A stretch of DNA of 26,772 nucleotides from a virus. The notes under the pieces were generated by a model, which did no database searches, had not been told where the DNA came from, and saw only the letters and a list, made by a program, of their open reading frames with translations. Within the stretch, counting starts at the first letter, position 1; every line of letters starts with the position of its first letter. This document shows, piece after piece, positions 10,053 to 18,910 of the stretch. The DNA lies in IMG/VR virus record IMGVR_UViG_3300033146_003802, positions 1 to 26,772 of that record. One strand, written 5' to 3'. The position numbers and the translations under genes are program-made.

Positions 10053-10787
10053 ATGGCAACACTTCCAAAGTGGACGGAAGAGCGTACAGCAGAACTAGTA
10101 GGACAAGTAACAGAAGGTGAAATGGTAACTCAGGCAGAAGTAGCAGAAATTGCAGCTAATCTTGAAACTTCAACTCGTTCAGTAGCTAGTAAATTGCGTA
10201 AAATGGGTTATGATGTTGAATTAGCATCAGCAGCAGCTAAGAGTAAGTCCTTTACTGATGAGCAAGAAGCAGCTCTTACAGATCTAGTAGAGAGTAATTC
10301 AGGTGAAATGACTTATGCAGAATTAGCAGCAGCATTTGAGGGCGGAGCTTTTAGCTCAAAGCAGATTCAAGGTAAAATTCTTTCAATGGAGCTTACTGGT
10401 CATGTAAAACCAACTCCAAAAAAAGAATCAGTTAAAACTTATACTGATGAGGAAGAAGCTATTTTTGCTAATATGGCAGCAGATGGTGCTTTCCTTGAAG
10501 AAATCGCAGATAAACTTGGTAAAGAACTAAATTCAGTTCGTGGTAAAGCTCTTAGCCTGATGCGTGCAGGCGATATTGCAAGTATTCCTAAGCAACGTGA
10601 TGTAAAAGGTAAAGCAAAAAGTGATCCTTTGACTGAGCTTGGTGATGTAGCAGGGTACACAGTAGAGCAGTTAGCAGAGAAACTAGAGAAGACGGTTCGC
10701 GGCGTTAAAACTATGCTTACCCGTCGTGGTATTACAGTTGCAGACTATGATGGTGCAGCTCGTAAAGCCAAGACTGCGGCTGAATAA
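10053..10787 (+). CDS. D5: D5-like repeat DNA-binding protein
   Basis: The 244-residue protein is built of about four helical repeats: 5-50 (WTEERTAEL...SVASKLRKMG), 65-115 (FTDEQEAAL...QIQGKILSM), 127-178 (YTDEEEAIF...SVRGKALSLM) and 194-235 (LTELGDVAG...GVKTMLTRRG). Each ends in an HTH-like K/R-rich recognition helix. The length and features match the T5 D5 protein, a double-stranded DNA-binding protein that is abundant early and needed for replication and late expression. Codon choice is more ordered than in neighbours (many GCA, GAA), consistent with high expression; a strong terminator follows. Confidence 0.82.
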   Translation: MATLPKWTEERTAELVGQVTEGEMVTQAEVAEIAANLETSTRSVASKLRKMGYDVELASAAAKSKSFTDEQEAALTDLVESNSGEMTYAELAAAFEGGAFSSKQIQGKILSMELTGHVKPTPKKESVKTYTDEEEAIFANMAADGAFLEEIADKLGKELNSVRGKALSLMRAGDIASIPKQRDVKGKAKSDPLTELGDVAGYTVEQLAEKLEKTVRGVKTMLTRRGITVADYDGAARKAKTAAE

Positions 10788-10816
10788 TAAATAAGTAAAA
10801 TTAGGTTGTAAGAGTT

Positions 10817-10853
10817 AATAAGCGAGGAACTTAGCTGTTCCTCGCTTATTTGT
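10817..10853 (+). terminator. intrinsic-type terminator after D5
   Basis: A perfect 14-bp stem (10817-10830 with 10837-10850, core GCGAGGAAC/GTTCCTCGC) closes a 6-nt loop, with a short U-rich end (TTATTTG). It should end or reduce transcription from the 7076 and 9225 promoters. No clear promoter was found before the next gene, so readthrough probably feeds the helicase operon. Confidence 0.75.
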
Positions 10854-10865
10854 AGTTCTCATATA

Positions 10866-10911
10866 CCATATATGGGATAGAAATTAGTATAGAAAAACAG
10901 TATTATACTAA
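10866..10911 (+). promoter_or_regulatory. palindrome and inverted repeat before the helicase gene
   Basis: CCATATATGG (10866-10875) is a perfect 10-bp palindrome. TTAGTATA (10884-10891) pairs with TATACTAA (10904-10911) to form an 8-bp hairpin that ends nine bases before the GTG at 10920. They may be an operator and a translational control hairpin; no Shine-Dalgarno sequence is seen between hairpin and start. Confidence 0.45.
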
Positions 10912-10919
10912 GTTATTTA

Positions 10920-12275
10920 GTGGAGCCTCGTTTGAATATAACAGCCATATTATTAAAAAAAGTTATATTGGAGGCGGACTCTGAAATATGGGCACGTATA
11001 AGGAAACACTACCTACCTTCAGAATACCAAAGTATATATCTAGTAATAAACAATTATTTTGAAGACTACGGTACTTTGCCATCCTTTGATGCTTTAAAGT
11101 TATCAATACGTAGTGATTCTTTACTCAATAAAGTATACGCTCTCCAACTAGCTGAAGATGTAGATATAGATACTGAACAGCTACTTGAGTATTTAAAGAA
11201 TGAATATACTCAAGAAGAAATAATGGATCAAATAGGTAAGTACTTGGATGATTCCATTATGATGGAGTCAGCGAAGGAAAACTTAGAAAACTTACATCAA
11301 ATAATATTACACGTTGAAGATAGGGTAGAATTAAAAGATCCTCAAGAGGATATGGGTCAAATGGAATTATTTGACTCAGAAGAAGATCTGACCAATTCTC
11401 TATCATTAGGGCTAAACTCAGAGTATGATTCTAAAATAACTTTTAGCAGACGTGATTATATATTAATTGGTGGGAAACGAGGGGCTGGTAAGTCTCTAAC
11501 TTGTTCAAATATTGCCGTGAACACATACGATGCAGGCAGATCAGCAATTTATTTTACTATTGAAATGTCAGCTAGAGCTATTCTACAGAGATCATGTGCA
11601 ATCTCTACTGGAATCTCAGCTATGGATATAAAAAGAAGGAATCTTACTCATAAAGATTGGTCAAAACTAGCTAGATGGTGGTCTGGTAGGTTTATCGGTG
11701 GAGAAGATGCTTATAAAAAGTATTTGAAACATCAGGATTTTGATGAGCTCCATAAAGAGCTTACTAGACATTCGCTAAAACCAGAAAATCAATTAGATAT
11801 AGTTTATGAACCTTCTATGTCATTAGCACATATTCGTAGTGAGCTTGACAAGAAAGTAGCTAAAATTAAGCCAGCAGTAATCTTAGTTGACTATGTAAAC
11901 CAAGTAAAAAGAAGTAGTTTTGGGGGTGGTCAATATGACTGGGCTGAACAAATTGAAGTTTCAAAGGCGCTAAAGAGTATGGCTATGGAGTATGAAGTCC
12001 CTGTAATCTCTCCATACCAAATAGACTCTTCCGGGGAAGCTAGATTTGCGAAAGGGTTATTAGATTCTGCTGATGCGGCATTCACTTTAAATCCTTGGAA
12101 TAAGGATGATAAGTGTATGACGTTTGAGTGTGTTAAAATGCGAGATGCAAACGAAATGTCCTTCACATCAGAAGTAATTTGGGAATCATTAAAAATCGGA
12201 CCTAATTCGGCTCTTAGCCCAGATGAAAAAGCGGCGCAAGCTGAGGTTAGTGGAGAGGATGCACAAGATCTATGA
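10920..12275 (+). CDS. D6: DnaB-type replicative DNA helicase
   Basis: The 451-residue ATPase has an N-terminal helical domain (1-150) and a RecA-like DnaB C-terminal domain: Walker A GGKRGAGKS (184-192), H1a-like ITFSRRDYILIGG before it, and Walker B AVILVDYVNQ (about 310-320). It unwinds DNA at the fork as a hexamer together with the primase two genes on. The start is GTG without a visible Shine-Dalgarno sequence, and a hairpin lies just upstream. Its 3' end overlaps the next gene by 4 bases. The symbol follows T5 practice and is less certain than the function. Confidence 0.88.
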   Translation: MEPRLNITAILLKKVILEADSEIWARIRKHYLPSEYQSIYLVINNYFEDYGTLPSFDALKLSIRSDSLLNKVYALQLAEDVDIDTEQLLEYLKNEYTQEEIMDQIGKYLDDSIMMESAKENLENLHQIILHVEDRVELKDPQEDMGQMELFDSEEDLTNSLSLGLNSEYDSKITFSRRDYILIGGKRGAGKSLTCSNIAVNTYDAGRSAIYFTIEMSARAILQRSCAISTGISAMDIKRRNLTHKDWSKLARWWSGRFIGGEDAYKKYLKHQDFDELHKELTRHSLKPENQLDIVYEPSMSLAHIRSELDKKVAKIKPAVILVDYVNQVKRSSFGGGQYDWAEQIEVSKALKSMAMEYEVPVISPYQIDSSGEARFAKGLLDSADAAFTLNPWNKDDKCMTFECVKMRDANEMSFTSEVIWESLKIGPNSALSPDEKAAQAEVSGEDAQDL

Positions 12276-12475
12276 GCATAATAAAAGATTTAAAGAAAGA
12301 TATACAAGTACTACAAGCTAAGATTGAAGAAATTCAGGAAGGCTGTTGTCACCCTGAAGCAGCCGTTATTAGAATAGTGAAAGCTGATACTGATAACTGG
12401 TGTAAATCGGATAAAAGATATTGGTATTCTTGTGAATGTAAATTATGTGAAAAGAGATGGACTGAACCACAATGA
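12272..12475 (+). CDS. small zinc-ribbon protein between helicase and primase (67 aa)
   Basis: A short coiled segment (KDLKKDIQVLQAKIEEIQ) is followed by Cys25, Cys26 and His27 and then CECKLC (about 55-60), a likely zinc site. The ATG overlaps the helicase stop and the ORF ends overlapping the primase start by 4 bases, so three genes are translationally coupled. A role as a helicase-primase or DNA adaptor is inferred only from place. Confidence 0.7.
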   Translation: MSIIKDLKKDIQVLQAKIEEIQEGCCHPEAAVIRIVKADTDNWCKSDKRYWYSCECKLCEKRWTEPQ

Positions 12476-13305
12476 CAGTATTAGAATTACTCGAAAAGAA
12501 AAAGATTGCTTTCAAACCTTCTGGACAGGACTATGTTGTTAGTTGTTTCAATCCAGAACATGATGATAGTAATCCTAGCATGAGGATAGATAAACTATTA
12601 GGTATATTTAGATGTCCGTCTTGCGGTTTTAAGGGTAATATCTTTTATTATTTTGGGGAAAAGATAGATAAGCTCAGTACTAATAGAGAATTGGTTCGCA
12701 GAAAGCTAGACTCTATTAGAGCACAATCTATTGGTTTAAAAATCCCAGTCGATTCGGTGCCATTAAGTGCAGATTACAGGGTTTCGTTGAACACACTTAA
12801 TAAGTTTGAGGCATTTAGAACCTCAAATCCAGACCTACAAGGCAGGATAGTCTTCCCTATAAAAGATTTAAAAGGGAAGATTACCTGCTTTATAGGTCGA
12901 TCAGAAGATCCATTCGACAAACTTAGATATAAAATTTTTCCATCAGGTAGGGTTATACCCTTATTTCCACTACATACTGTAGAACCACTTCAAGGAAGAG
13001 TATTAATAGTAGAAGGTATATTTGATATGCTGAATCTCTATGATAAAGGATATCGAAATGTTCTATGCGTATTAGGGGCTAATAATATTAACACTGATAA
13101 CTTTAATTTATTAAAGATAATTGGAGTACATGGTATAGATCTTTTATTTGATGCTGACGATGCAGGGCAAGAAGCTGCTTTAAAAACAAAAAGTGAATTA
13201 GAGGATTTAGGCTTTCATGTAAGAAATATAAACCTTAAATCTGGAGACCCAGGAGATATGAGCGAAGCTCATGCTTCTAATTTGATGAAAAAATTGTATA
13301 GCTAA
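12472..13305 (+). CDS. D7: DnaG-type DNA primase
   Basis: The 277-residue enzyme makes RNA primers for lagging-strand synthesis. A CHC2 zinc-binding domain is at 25-51 (Cys25, His30, Cys48, Cys51). A Toprim catalytic domain is at about 173-255: LIVEGIFD with Glu181, and LLFDADDAG (227-230 Asp cluster) for metal binding. It is shorter than bacterial DnaG (about 580 aa), lacking the helicase-binding C-terminus. It overlaps the small zinc protein gene and is followed nine bases later by the polymerase. The T5 gene symbol is assigned by order. Confidence 0.9.
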   Translation: MTVLELLEKKKIAFKPSGQDYVVSCFNPEHDDSNPSMRIDKLLGIFRCPSCGFKGNIFYYFGEKIDKLSTNRELVRRKLDSIRAQSIGLKIPVDSVPLSADYRVSLNTLNKFEAFRTSNPDLQGRIVFPIKDLKGKITCFIGRSEDPFDKLRYKIFPSGRVIPLFPLHTVEPLQGRVLIVEGIFDMLNLYDKGYRNVLCVLGANNINTDNFNLLKIIGVHGIDLLFDADDAGQEAALKTKSELEDLGFHVRNINLKSGDPGDMSEAHASNLMKKLYS

Positions 13306-13314
13306 GGATAGATA

Positions 13315-15609
13315 ATGACTAAAGTTGCTATTATAGAAGCCAAGCCTAGTAAAAATAATTATACAGCACTATTTAACAATGCATTTGACTTTGATTTATA
13401 TCAGTTATGTTCTAATCCTGATTTGAAAAAAGTATTAAAGAGAGATGTAGATATTGATGTTAATGTTGAAAAATATGAGTGGGTAATTTTAATTGGTTCT
13501 GAGCCATTAAAGTTTTACACTTCTTATACCTCTATAACATCATATACTGGAGTATTACTAGATAATAAGTTTCTTCCAGTTATTAATCCAGCCATGATTA
13601 GATTTAAGCCAGAAGCAGAGAAGCCTTGGATTAAATCTAGAGATAAAATTATTTCTTATATTACTGGTAATGTTAATGAGTGCTTATTAGATGAATCTAA
13701 ATTTGTTGGTATAGAGGACGTAGAAGAAGCAAAAGATTATATTAAGAAAGCTATTAATAGTAGTAATCCTTTTATAGCTCTTGACTCTGAAACTTCAGGA
13801 TTTTATCCAAGAGACGGTTATATGATGGGAATGTCAGTAACTTATGCGGAGAACTCAGGTGCTTATATTAATACTGATATTATTGATGAAGACCTAGAGC
13901 AGTTACTACAAGAACTATTTATGCTAAAAACTGTAGTATTTCATAATGCTAAGTTTGATTTATCCTTTTTTGAGTTTCATTTTAACTTTGAATTTCCAGA
14001 TTTTGAAGATACAATGTTATTACATTATGTTCTAGACGAAACCCCTGGAACACACGGATTGAAAGATTTAGCTTTAAAGTATACAATTTATGGCGATTAT
14101 GATGCCGAATTAGATGCTTGGAAGCGTGAATACTGTAAAAAACATAAAGTATTATTAAGGGACTTCACATATGATCTCATTCCATTTGATATTATTAAAA
14201 CTTATGCCGCTAAAGATACTGGTGTTACTTTTGCTCTTTATAATAAGTTTAAGCCTTTAGTTGAAAAGAATAAGAAACTAAAGAGAGTTTATGATACTAT
14301 CCTTATTCCTGGTACAAGATTTTTAACAGATGTTCAAGATAATGGAGTTCCTTTTAATAAAGCTAGGATTCAGTTTGGGCAGGAAGTAATGTCTAATAGA
14401 ATTGATGAAGCTGTAAAAGAGCTTAGAGAGTTTAAAGAAGTTGCAGCTCTTGAAATGGCTCAAGGAAGCCCATTCAACCCGAACAGTACCGTTCAATTAC
14501 GAAAACTTCTCTTTGATTATGTAGGGCTAAAACCTACTGGTAAACTAACAGGTACAGGTGCGCACTCCACTGATGCTGAAGTGTTAAAGACTCTTGGTGA
14601 ACTACACCCACTACCTAAGCATATATTGGAGATTAGAAAAAGTGGAAAAATTAAAAATACTTATCTTGACAAAATTCTACCACAACTTGATCGTGATTCT
14701 AGGCTGCGTACTGGTTTTAGCTTACATACTACTACGTCAGGCAGATTATCCTCAAGCGGGAAGCTCAATATGCAACAATTACCAAGAGACAATCCCGCCG
14801 TCAAAGGTTGTATTAAAGCTAGAGAAGGGTACAAAATAGTAAGTATGGACTTAACGACTGCGGAAGTTTACTGTGCAGCCGTCCTAGCTGATGATTTAGA
14901 ATTACAGGAAATATTTAGAAGTGGCGGGAACTTTCACTCCTCAATCGCTAAAAAAGTGTTTGATTTAGACTGCTTAGTAGAAGAAGTTGAATTATTGCAT
15001 AAAGCTGATAGACAAGCTGCAAAAGCCGTTACTTTCGGTATTATGTATGGAGCTGGAGCTTCTAAAATATCTGAACAAGTGACAAAAGACGGCGGTAATA
15101 TGAGTGTTAGACAAGCTAAAGCAGTTATTGATGATTATTTTGGATCATTTTGGAAACTTAAAGAATGGATTGATGAAACTAAAGCATTTATTGAGAAGAA
15201 CGCTTATGTTTATTCTCCATTTGGAAGAAAACGCAGATTACCGAATGTTAGATCTGATAATAAAGGAATTAGAGGTCATGAAGTAAGGTCTGGACTTAAT
15301 TTTATTGTTCAATCCGTAAGTTCAGATATTAACTTATTAGGGGCTATTGACATGCACAACTATATTCTGACTTCGAATATGGATGCAAAAATATTCGCTC
15401 TAGTACATGACTCAGTTTTGGCAGAAGTGAAAGAATCTGAGGTGGAAGAATACTGTCAAAAGTTACAACAGTTTATCCAAACAGATAGAGGGGTTAGTAT
15501 CCCTGGATGTCCAGTAGGTTGTGACTTTGAGATAGGTGATGATTATTCTTTCGGAAAGTTCGATGACATATATGGAGACTTATTTACAGATAGCAAGTAT
15601 TACCTATAA
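13315..15609 (+). CDS. D9: family A DNA polymerase with 3'-5' exonuclease
   Basis: The replicative polymerase (764 aa) has a T5-like build. Exo I DSET (Asp157, Glu159), exo II HNAKFDLSF (about 211-219) and exo III YAAKDTGVT form the proofreading site. The polymerase site has TSGRLSSSGKLNMQQLPR, motif A VSMDLTTAEVY (Asp near 512), motif B RQAAKAVTFGIMYG (about 564-577) and motif C ALVHDSV (about 696-702). T5 polymerase is about 855 residues; the deficit seems to lie in the N-terminal part. There is no 5'-3' exonuclease domain: that role is on the flap endonuclease gene at 23343. Confidence 0.95.
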   Translation: MTKVAIIEAKPSKNNYTALFNNAFDFDLYQLCSNPDLKKVLKRDVDIDVNVEKYEWVILIGSEPLKFYTSYTSITSYTGVLLDNKFLPVINPAMIRFKPEAEKPWIKSRDKIISYITGNVNECLLDESKFVGIEDVEEAKDYIKKAINSSNPFIALDSETSGFYPRDGYMMGMSVTYAENSGAYINTDIIDEDLEQLLQELFMLKTVVFHNAKFDLSFFEFHFNFEFPDFEDTMLLHYVLDETPGTHGLKDLALKYTIYGDYDAELDAWKREYCKKHKVLLRDFTYDLIPFDIIKTYAAKDTGVTFALYNKFKPLVEKNKKLKRVYDTILIPGTRFLTDVQDNGVPFNKARIQFGQEVMSNRIDEAVKELREFKEVAALEMAQGSPFNPNSTVQLRKLLFDYVGLKPTGKLTGTGAHSTDAEVLKTLGELHPLPKHILEIRKSGKIKNTYLDKILPQLDRDSRLRTGFSLHTTTSGRLSSSGKLNMQQLPRDNPAVKGCIKAREGYKIVSMDLTTAEVYCAAVLADDLELQEIFRSGGNFHSSIAKKVFDLDCLVEEVELLHKADRQAAKAVTFGIMYGAGASKISEQVTKDGGNMSVRQAKAVIDDYFGSFWKLKEWIDETKAFIEKNAYVYSPFGRKRRLPNVRSDNKGIRGHEVRSGLNFIVQSVSSDINLLGAIDMHNYILTSNMDAKIFALVHDSVLAEVKESEVEEYCQKLQQFIQTDRGVSIPGCPVGCDFEIGDDYSFGKFDDIYGDLFTDSKYYL

Positions 15610-16084
15610 GCAATTTAATAAGATAAACTTTCCTATATTCCCATTAGATACTTCAGATATCTACTCAGAAGATGGATTAGTTATTAGTAATCAAACTGAG
15701 CTAGTTATTGATGACTTAAATCAGTTAGGGTTAACTTTAGGGTTGCGTAGATTAGCTACCCCACATGAGCTACACCCTTTAAAGAGATATTGTGGCGATG
15801 CTATAGATTTCTTTCATACTAATGCTAAGATGTATATAGACAACTATGGCTTTATGTTTATGTACGAAAGGACTGAATTTACTGAAGTAAAATTCTACAA
15901 AATTCTAAAAGTTATTGATAGGGACACATTATCTCTATTAAAAGTAGAAAGCATACCATTTCTAGTTCCAGTAGCTAGACCTACAAATAAAAAGTGGGTA
16001 GGTATGTTATTCTTAAAAGGGCATCCTTGGTTGCCTTATGAATACAGCGATATTCGCTGTAAGAATTTAAAAAGGAAGATTTAA
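15572..16084 (+). CDS. conserved hypothetical protein after polymerase (170 aa)
   Basis: The start is placed at ATG 15572 (METYLQIAS), 38 bases inside the end of polymerase; upstream in-frame ATGs at 15536 and 15563 are possible but have weaker sites. The protein is mixed alpha/beta with LDDLNQLGLTLGLRRL and FMFMYERTEF motifs and no catalytic signature. It overlaps the PhoH gene by one base (TAATG). Its fixed place between polymerase and PhoH suggests a replication accessory role. No family is recognised. Confidence 0.7.
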   Translation: METYLQIASITYKQFNKINFPIFPLDTSDIYSEDGLVISNQTELVIDDLNQLGLTLGLRRLATPHELHPLKRYCGDAIDFFHTNAKMYIDNYGFMFMYERTEFTEVKFYKILKVIDRDTLSLLKVESIPFLVPVARPTNKKWVGMLFLKGHPWLPYEYSDIRCKNLKRKI

Positions 16085-16746
16085 TGGCTAAAAAGAAAAA
16101 GAAAGCCTCTTATTATGAATTGGATTTAAATGAAATCGAACCTTTAACTCCTAACCAAGAAAAAGCATTTATAAGTAATAAAAATTTAGTTTTACATGGA
16201 AGCGCAGGCTCAGGAAAAACTTTTATTAGTTGCTATTTAGCTTTTAAAGATATTTCTGATAGAAAGCAAAGTTCTTTAACTATAGTTAGGAGTGCAGTAC
16301 CTTCAAGAGATATTGGATTTCTTCCAGGAACTGATAAAGAGAAAACTAGAGTGTATGAAGAACCTTATTATGCGATTTGTTCAGAATTATTCCAAAGAGG
16401 GGATGCTTATGAGGTATTAAAGAGTAAAGGTATAATAAACTTTTTAACAACTTCATATCTTAGAGGGCTTACAGTATCTGATTCTATTATAATTATAGAA
16501 GAGTGTCAAAATTACAGCTTTTCAGAGCTAGATACTATAATGACTAGAATCGGGGAAGACTGCCGAGTAATCTTTAGTGGAGACTTTAAACAGTCTGATT
16601 TAAAAGTTAATGGTTTAAAAAAGTTTTTTGGGTATTTACAGCAAATGCCAAATGACTTTGAATTTATTGAGTTTACTTCTGATGATATTGTTAGAAGTGG
16701 CTTAGTTAAGAGATACTTACAAACAGTAGAACGAGTAGGAGGCTAG
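16084..16746 (+). CDS. phoH: PhoH-like ATPase
   Basis: The 220-residue protein is a P-loop ATPase of the PhoH type: Walker A GSAGSGKT (39-46), TIVRSAVPSRDIGFLPG (about 78-95) matching the PhoH VxRPxxxxGxxLGFLPG region, and Walker B IIIIEECQN (about 133-141). GDFKQSD near 171 fits sensor motifs. PhoH proteins are common in phages; RNA or DNA helicase-nuclease partners have been proposed but the phage role is not settled. The Lys-rich N-terminus (KKKKK) may bind nucleic acid. It is directly followed by the helicase gene. Confidence 0.9.
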   Translation: MAKKKKKASYYELDLNEIEPLTPNQEKAFISNKNLVLHGSAGSGKTFISCYLAFKDISDRKQSSLTIVRSAVPSRDIGFLPGTDKEKTRVYEEPYYAICSELFQRGDAYEVLKSKGIINFLTTSYLRGLTVSDSIIIIEECQNYSFSELDTIMTRIGEDCRVIFSGDFKQSDLKVNGLKKFFGYLQQMPNDFEFIEFTSDDIVRSGLVKRYLQTVERVGG

Positions 16747-18021
16747 ATGCCAAAAGCAGTACTCTCTAATAGAATTTTTATGGAAGCGGACAAGCCTCTT
16801 ATTGATAAGATTAGAAAAGAATTAACATATACAATTCCTAACCCTAATCCTCAAGGTCTGCCTATTACTATACGAAATATGGGTGTCTTTAAAAAAGGAA
16901 TTATTACTATGCCTATAGGTAGGCTGGACTTAATACCTAAAGGTTATGAAATAGTTGATAAGCGAGTACTGCAACCTGCGGAGTTTCCCGAGTTCAACGG
17001 GGAGCTCCGCCCTTCGCAACAAAAAATCTATGATGAAATCGAAGATAATTCAATGATTAATGCTTGGGTTTCGTTTGGAAAAACATTTACCGCTCTAGCA
17101 ATCGCTGGAAAATTCAAACAAAAAACTCTAGTAGTAACTCATACTATACAATTAAGGGAACAATGGGTTCGAGAAATAGAAAAAGTATATGGATTTACTC
17201 CAGGAGTCATAGGCTCTGGTAGATTTGAAACCAATACTCCTATAGTGGTAGGTAATATTCAAACCCTATATAAAGTTATAGGAAAAATACAAAAAACCTT
17301 TGGATTAGTCATTCTAGACGAATTCCACCATATCAGTGCTGCCTCTTTTTCTAGAGTTATAGATAAGTGTGCAGCTAGATATAAAATTGGACTATCTGGT
17401 ACAATGGCTAGAAAAGATGGTAAACACGTAGTTTTTAGGGATTATTTTGGTAATAATGTAATTAAGCCTCCTGCTGAAAACTATATGGAACCAGAAATTC
17501 ATATCTACAATACTAATTTCAAACTACCCCATAGTTACGTCTGGGCAAACAGAGTTACAGCTTTAGCTGAGAATGAGTCTTACCAAAAAGTAGTATCTGC
17601 TATAGCTGCTAAATATGTTGGGCTTGGACATAGTGTTTTACTCGTATCAGATAGAGTTAAGTTTTTACAGAGCTGCGCCGACCTGATTGGTGAAACAGCA
17701 ATATGTATTACAGGTGAGGTTACTGATAGAGAAGAGCTAATGAAACTGATAGAGCGTAAAGAGAAAAAAGTACTTTGTGGTACTCAAAGTATGTTTAGTG
17801 AGGGAATCTCTATCAATTCTCTATCTTGTTTAATACTAGGGACTCCTCTTAATAACGATCCTTTATTGACTCAATTAATAGGTAGAGTTATTCGTGAGCA
17901 AGAAGGAAAATTACAACCTATTGTTGTTGATATAAATTTAAAAAGTGAAACTGCTAAGAGACAAGCAGCTCAACGTGCAGGTTTATACTTACAACAAGGA
18001 TGGAAGATTAAAAGGATATAA
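16747..18021 (+). CDS. D10: SF2 DNA helicase, D10-like
   Basis: A 424-residue superfamily 2 helicase. The N-terminal 85 residues form an accessory domain, then Q-like LRPSQQKIYDEI, motif I WVSFGKTFTA (Lys112; a shortened P-loop with SFGKT), motif II DEFHH (191-195), motif III LSGTMARKDG (215-224), and motif VI QLIGRVIREQEG (about 383-394). It matches the UvsW/T5 D10 type, which acts on branched DNA in recombination and fork restart. The next gene starts directly after its stop codon. Confidence 0.9.
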   Translation: MPKAVLSNRIFMEADKPLIDKIRKELTYTIPNPNPQGLPITIRNMGVFKKGIITMPIGRLDLIPKGYEIVDKRVLQPAEFPEFNGELRPSQQKIYDEIEDNSMINAWVSFGKTFTALAIAGKFKQKTLVVTHTIQLREQWVREIEKVYGFTPGVIGSGRFETNTPIVVGNIQTLYKVIGKIQKTFGLVILDEFHHISAASFSRVIDKCAARYKIGLSGTMARKDGKHVVFRDYFGNNVIKPPAENYMEPEIHIYNTNFKLPHSYVWANRVTALAENESYQKVVSAIAAKYVGLGHSVLLVSDRVKFLQSCADLIGETAICITGEVTDREELMKLIERKEKKVLCGTQSMFSEGISINSLSCLILGTPLNNDPLLTQLIGRVIREQEGKLQPIVVDINLKSETAKRQAAQRAGLYLQQGWKIKRI

Positions 18022-18843
18022 ATGAACGTACTAAGTTTATTTGACGGTATATCAGTAGCAAAACAAGCTCTTAATGATCTTAATATTAAGCATGAATATA
18101 TAGCATCAGAAATCGATAAGTATGCTATTGGAATGTCTAAAAATAATCATCCAGATATTGTGAGACTAGATGATGTTAGAGATATATCTAGTGCTGATTT
18201 TGATGGGTTATATGATATAAATTTGCTAATTGGAGGTAGTCCTTGTCAAGGATTTTCCCTGCAAGGTCTTCAAAAAGGTTTAAAAGATGAAAGATCAGGA
18301 TTAGTATCAGAATTTATTAGGTTAAAAAATGAATTGAATCCAGAGTTCTTCCTTCTTGAGAATACTAGAATGAAGAAAGACTGTAGAGATTTTATATCTA
18401 AAGCATTAGGGACAGAGCCTATTGAAATAAATTCTTTAGATTTTACAAGTCAATCTAGAAATAGACTGTACTGGACTAATATACCTATAGATAAACATGA
18501 GCCTATGCCAATAGATACTAGTTGGATAGAGGATGGAGTTCCTGGTACTACACGTAAAGGGCCGCCTCGTAGAGTAGTGTTTATGCCACATTTTGGATGC
18601 TTAACAGCTTCTTACTATAAAGGTATAAGAGCTGACGGTAGACCTCTTATTACTACAGTAGAGGGTGAATTTGATGAGATAAGAGATGAAGTACGCATGC
18701 TAACTCCTGAGGAATGTGAATATCTACAAGGGCTTCCTGTTGGTTATACCGAAGGATTCTCAAAAACTCAACGATATAAAGCATTGGGGAATGCATTTAC
18801 ATTACCTGTAATAAAACATCTATTAAAGAATTTAGCTAGATAA
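18022..18843 (+). CDS. DNA cytosine-5 methyltransferase
   Basis: The 273-residue enzyme transfers methyl from AdoMet to C5 of cytosine. Motif I VLSLFDGIS (3-11), motif IV GGSPCQGFS with catalytic Cys75, motif VI ENTR (113-116, usually ENV), motif VIII QSRNRLYW, and motif X GNAFTLPVI are present. The short target-recognition region (about 160-230) and compact size resemble Dnmt3-like or single-domain phage enzymes. It starts on the base after the D10 stop, and a promoter follows it. No partner restriction enzyme is nearby, so protection from host restriction is the likely role. T5 lacks a methylase here. Confidence 0.92.
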   Translation: MNVLSLFDGISVAKQALNDLNIKHEYIASEIDKYAIGMSKNNHPDIVRLDDVRDISSADFDGLYDINLLIGGSPCQGFSLQGLQKGLKDERSGLVSEFIRLKNELNPEFFLLENTRMKKDCRDFISKALGTEPIEINSLDFTSQSRNRLYWTNIPIDKHEPMPIDTSWIEDGVPGTTRKGPPRRVVFMPHFGCLTASYYKGIRADGRPLITTVEGEFDEIRDEVRMLTPEECEYLQGLPVGYTEGFSKTQRYKALGNAFTLPVIKHLLKNLAR

Positions 18844-18853
18844 AAAATATTTC

Positions 18854-18883
18854 TTGACATTTTTATCTAAATTATAGTATAAT
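18854..18883 (+). promoter_or_regulatory. sigma70-type promoter after the methyltransferase
   Basis: TTGACA (18854-18859) and TATAAT (18878-18883) are separated by 18 bp. The start falls near 18890, which rules out the TTG at 18896 as a translation start with a ribosome binding site and supports the ATG at 18911 for the next gene. It opens the SSB-recombination-repair operon. Confidence 0.83.
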
Positions 18884-18910
18884 TATATTTGAAAGTTGGA
18901 AATTTTTAAA

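Noticed and set aside
14594-15286. Extra + strand ORFs of 81 and 60 codons
   Set aside because: They lie inside the polymerase gene in another frame, without ribosome binding sites; shadows of the true gene.
15536-15572. Upstream start at 15536 for the gene after polymerase
   Set aside because: It would overlap polymerase by 74 bases, with no good ribosome binding site; METYLQIAS at 15572 is a more natural start.
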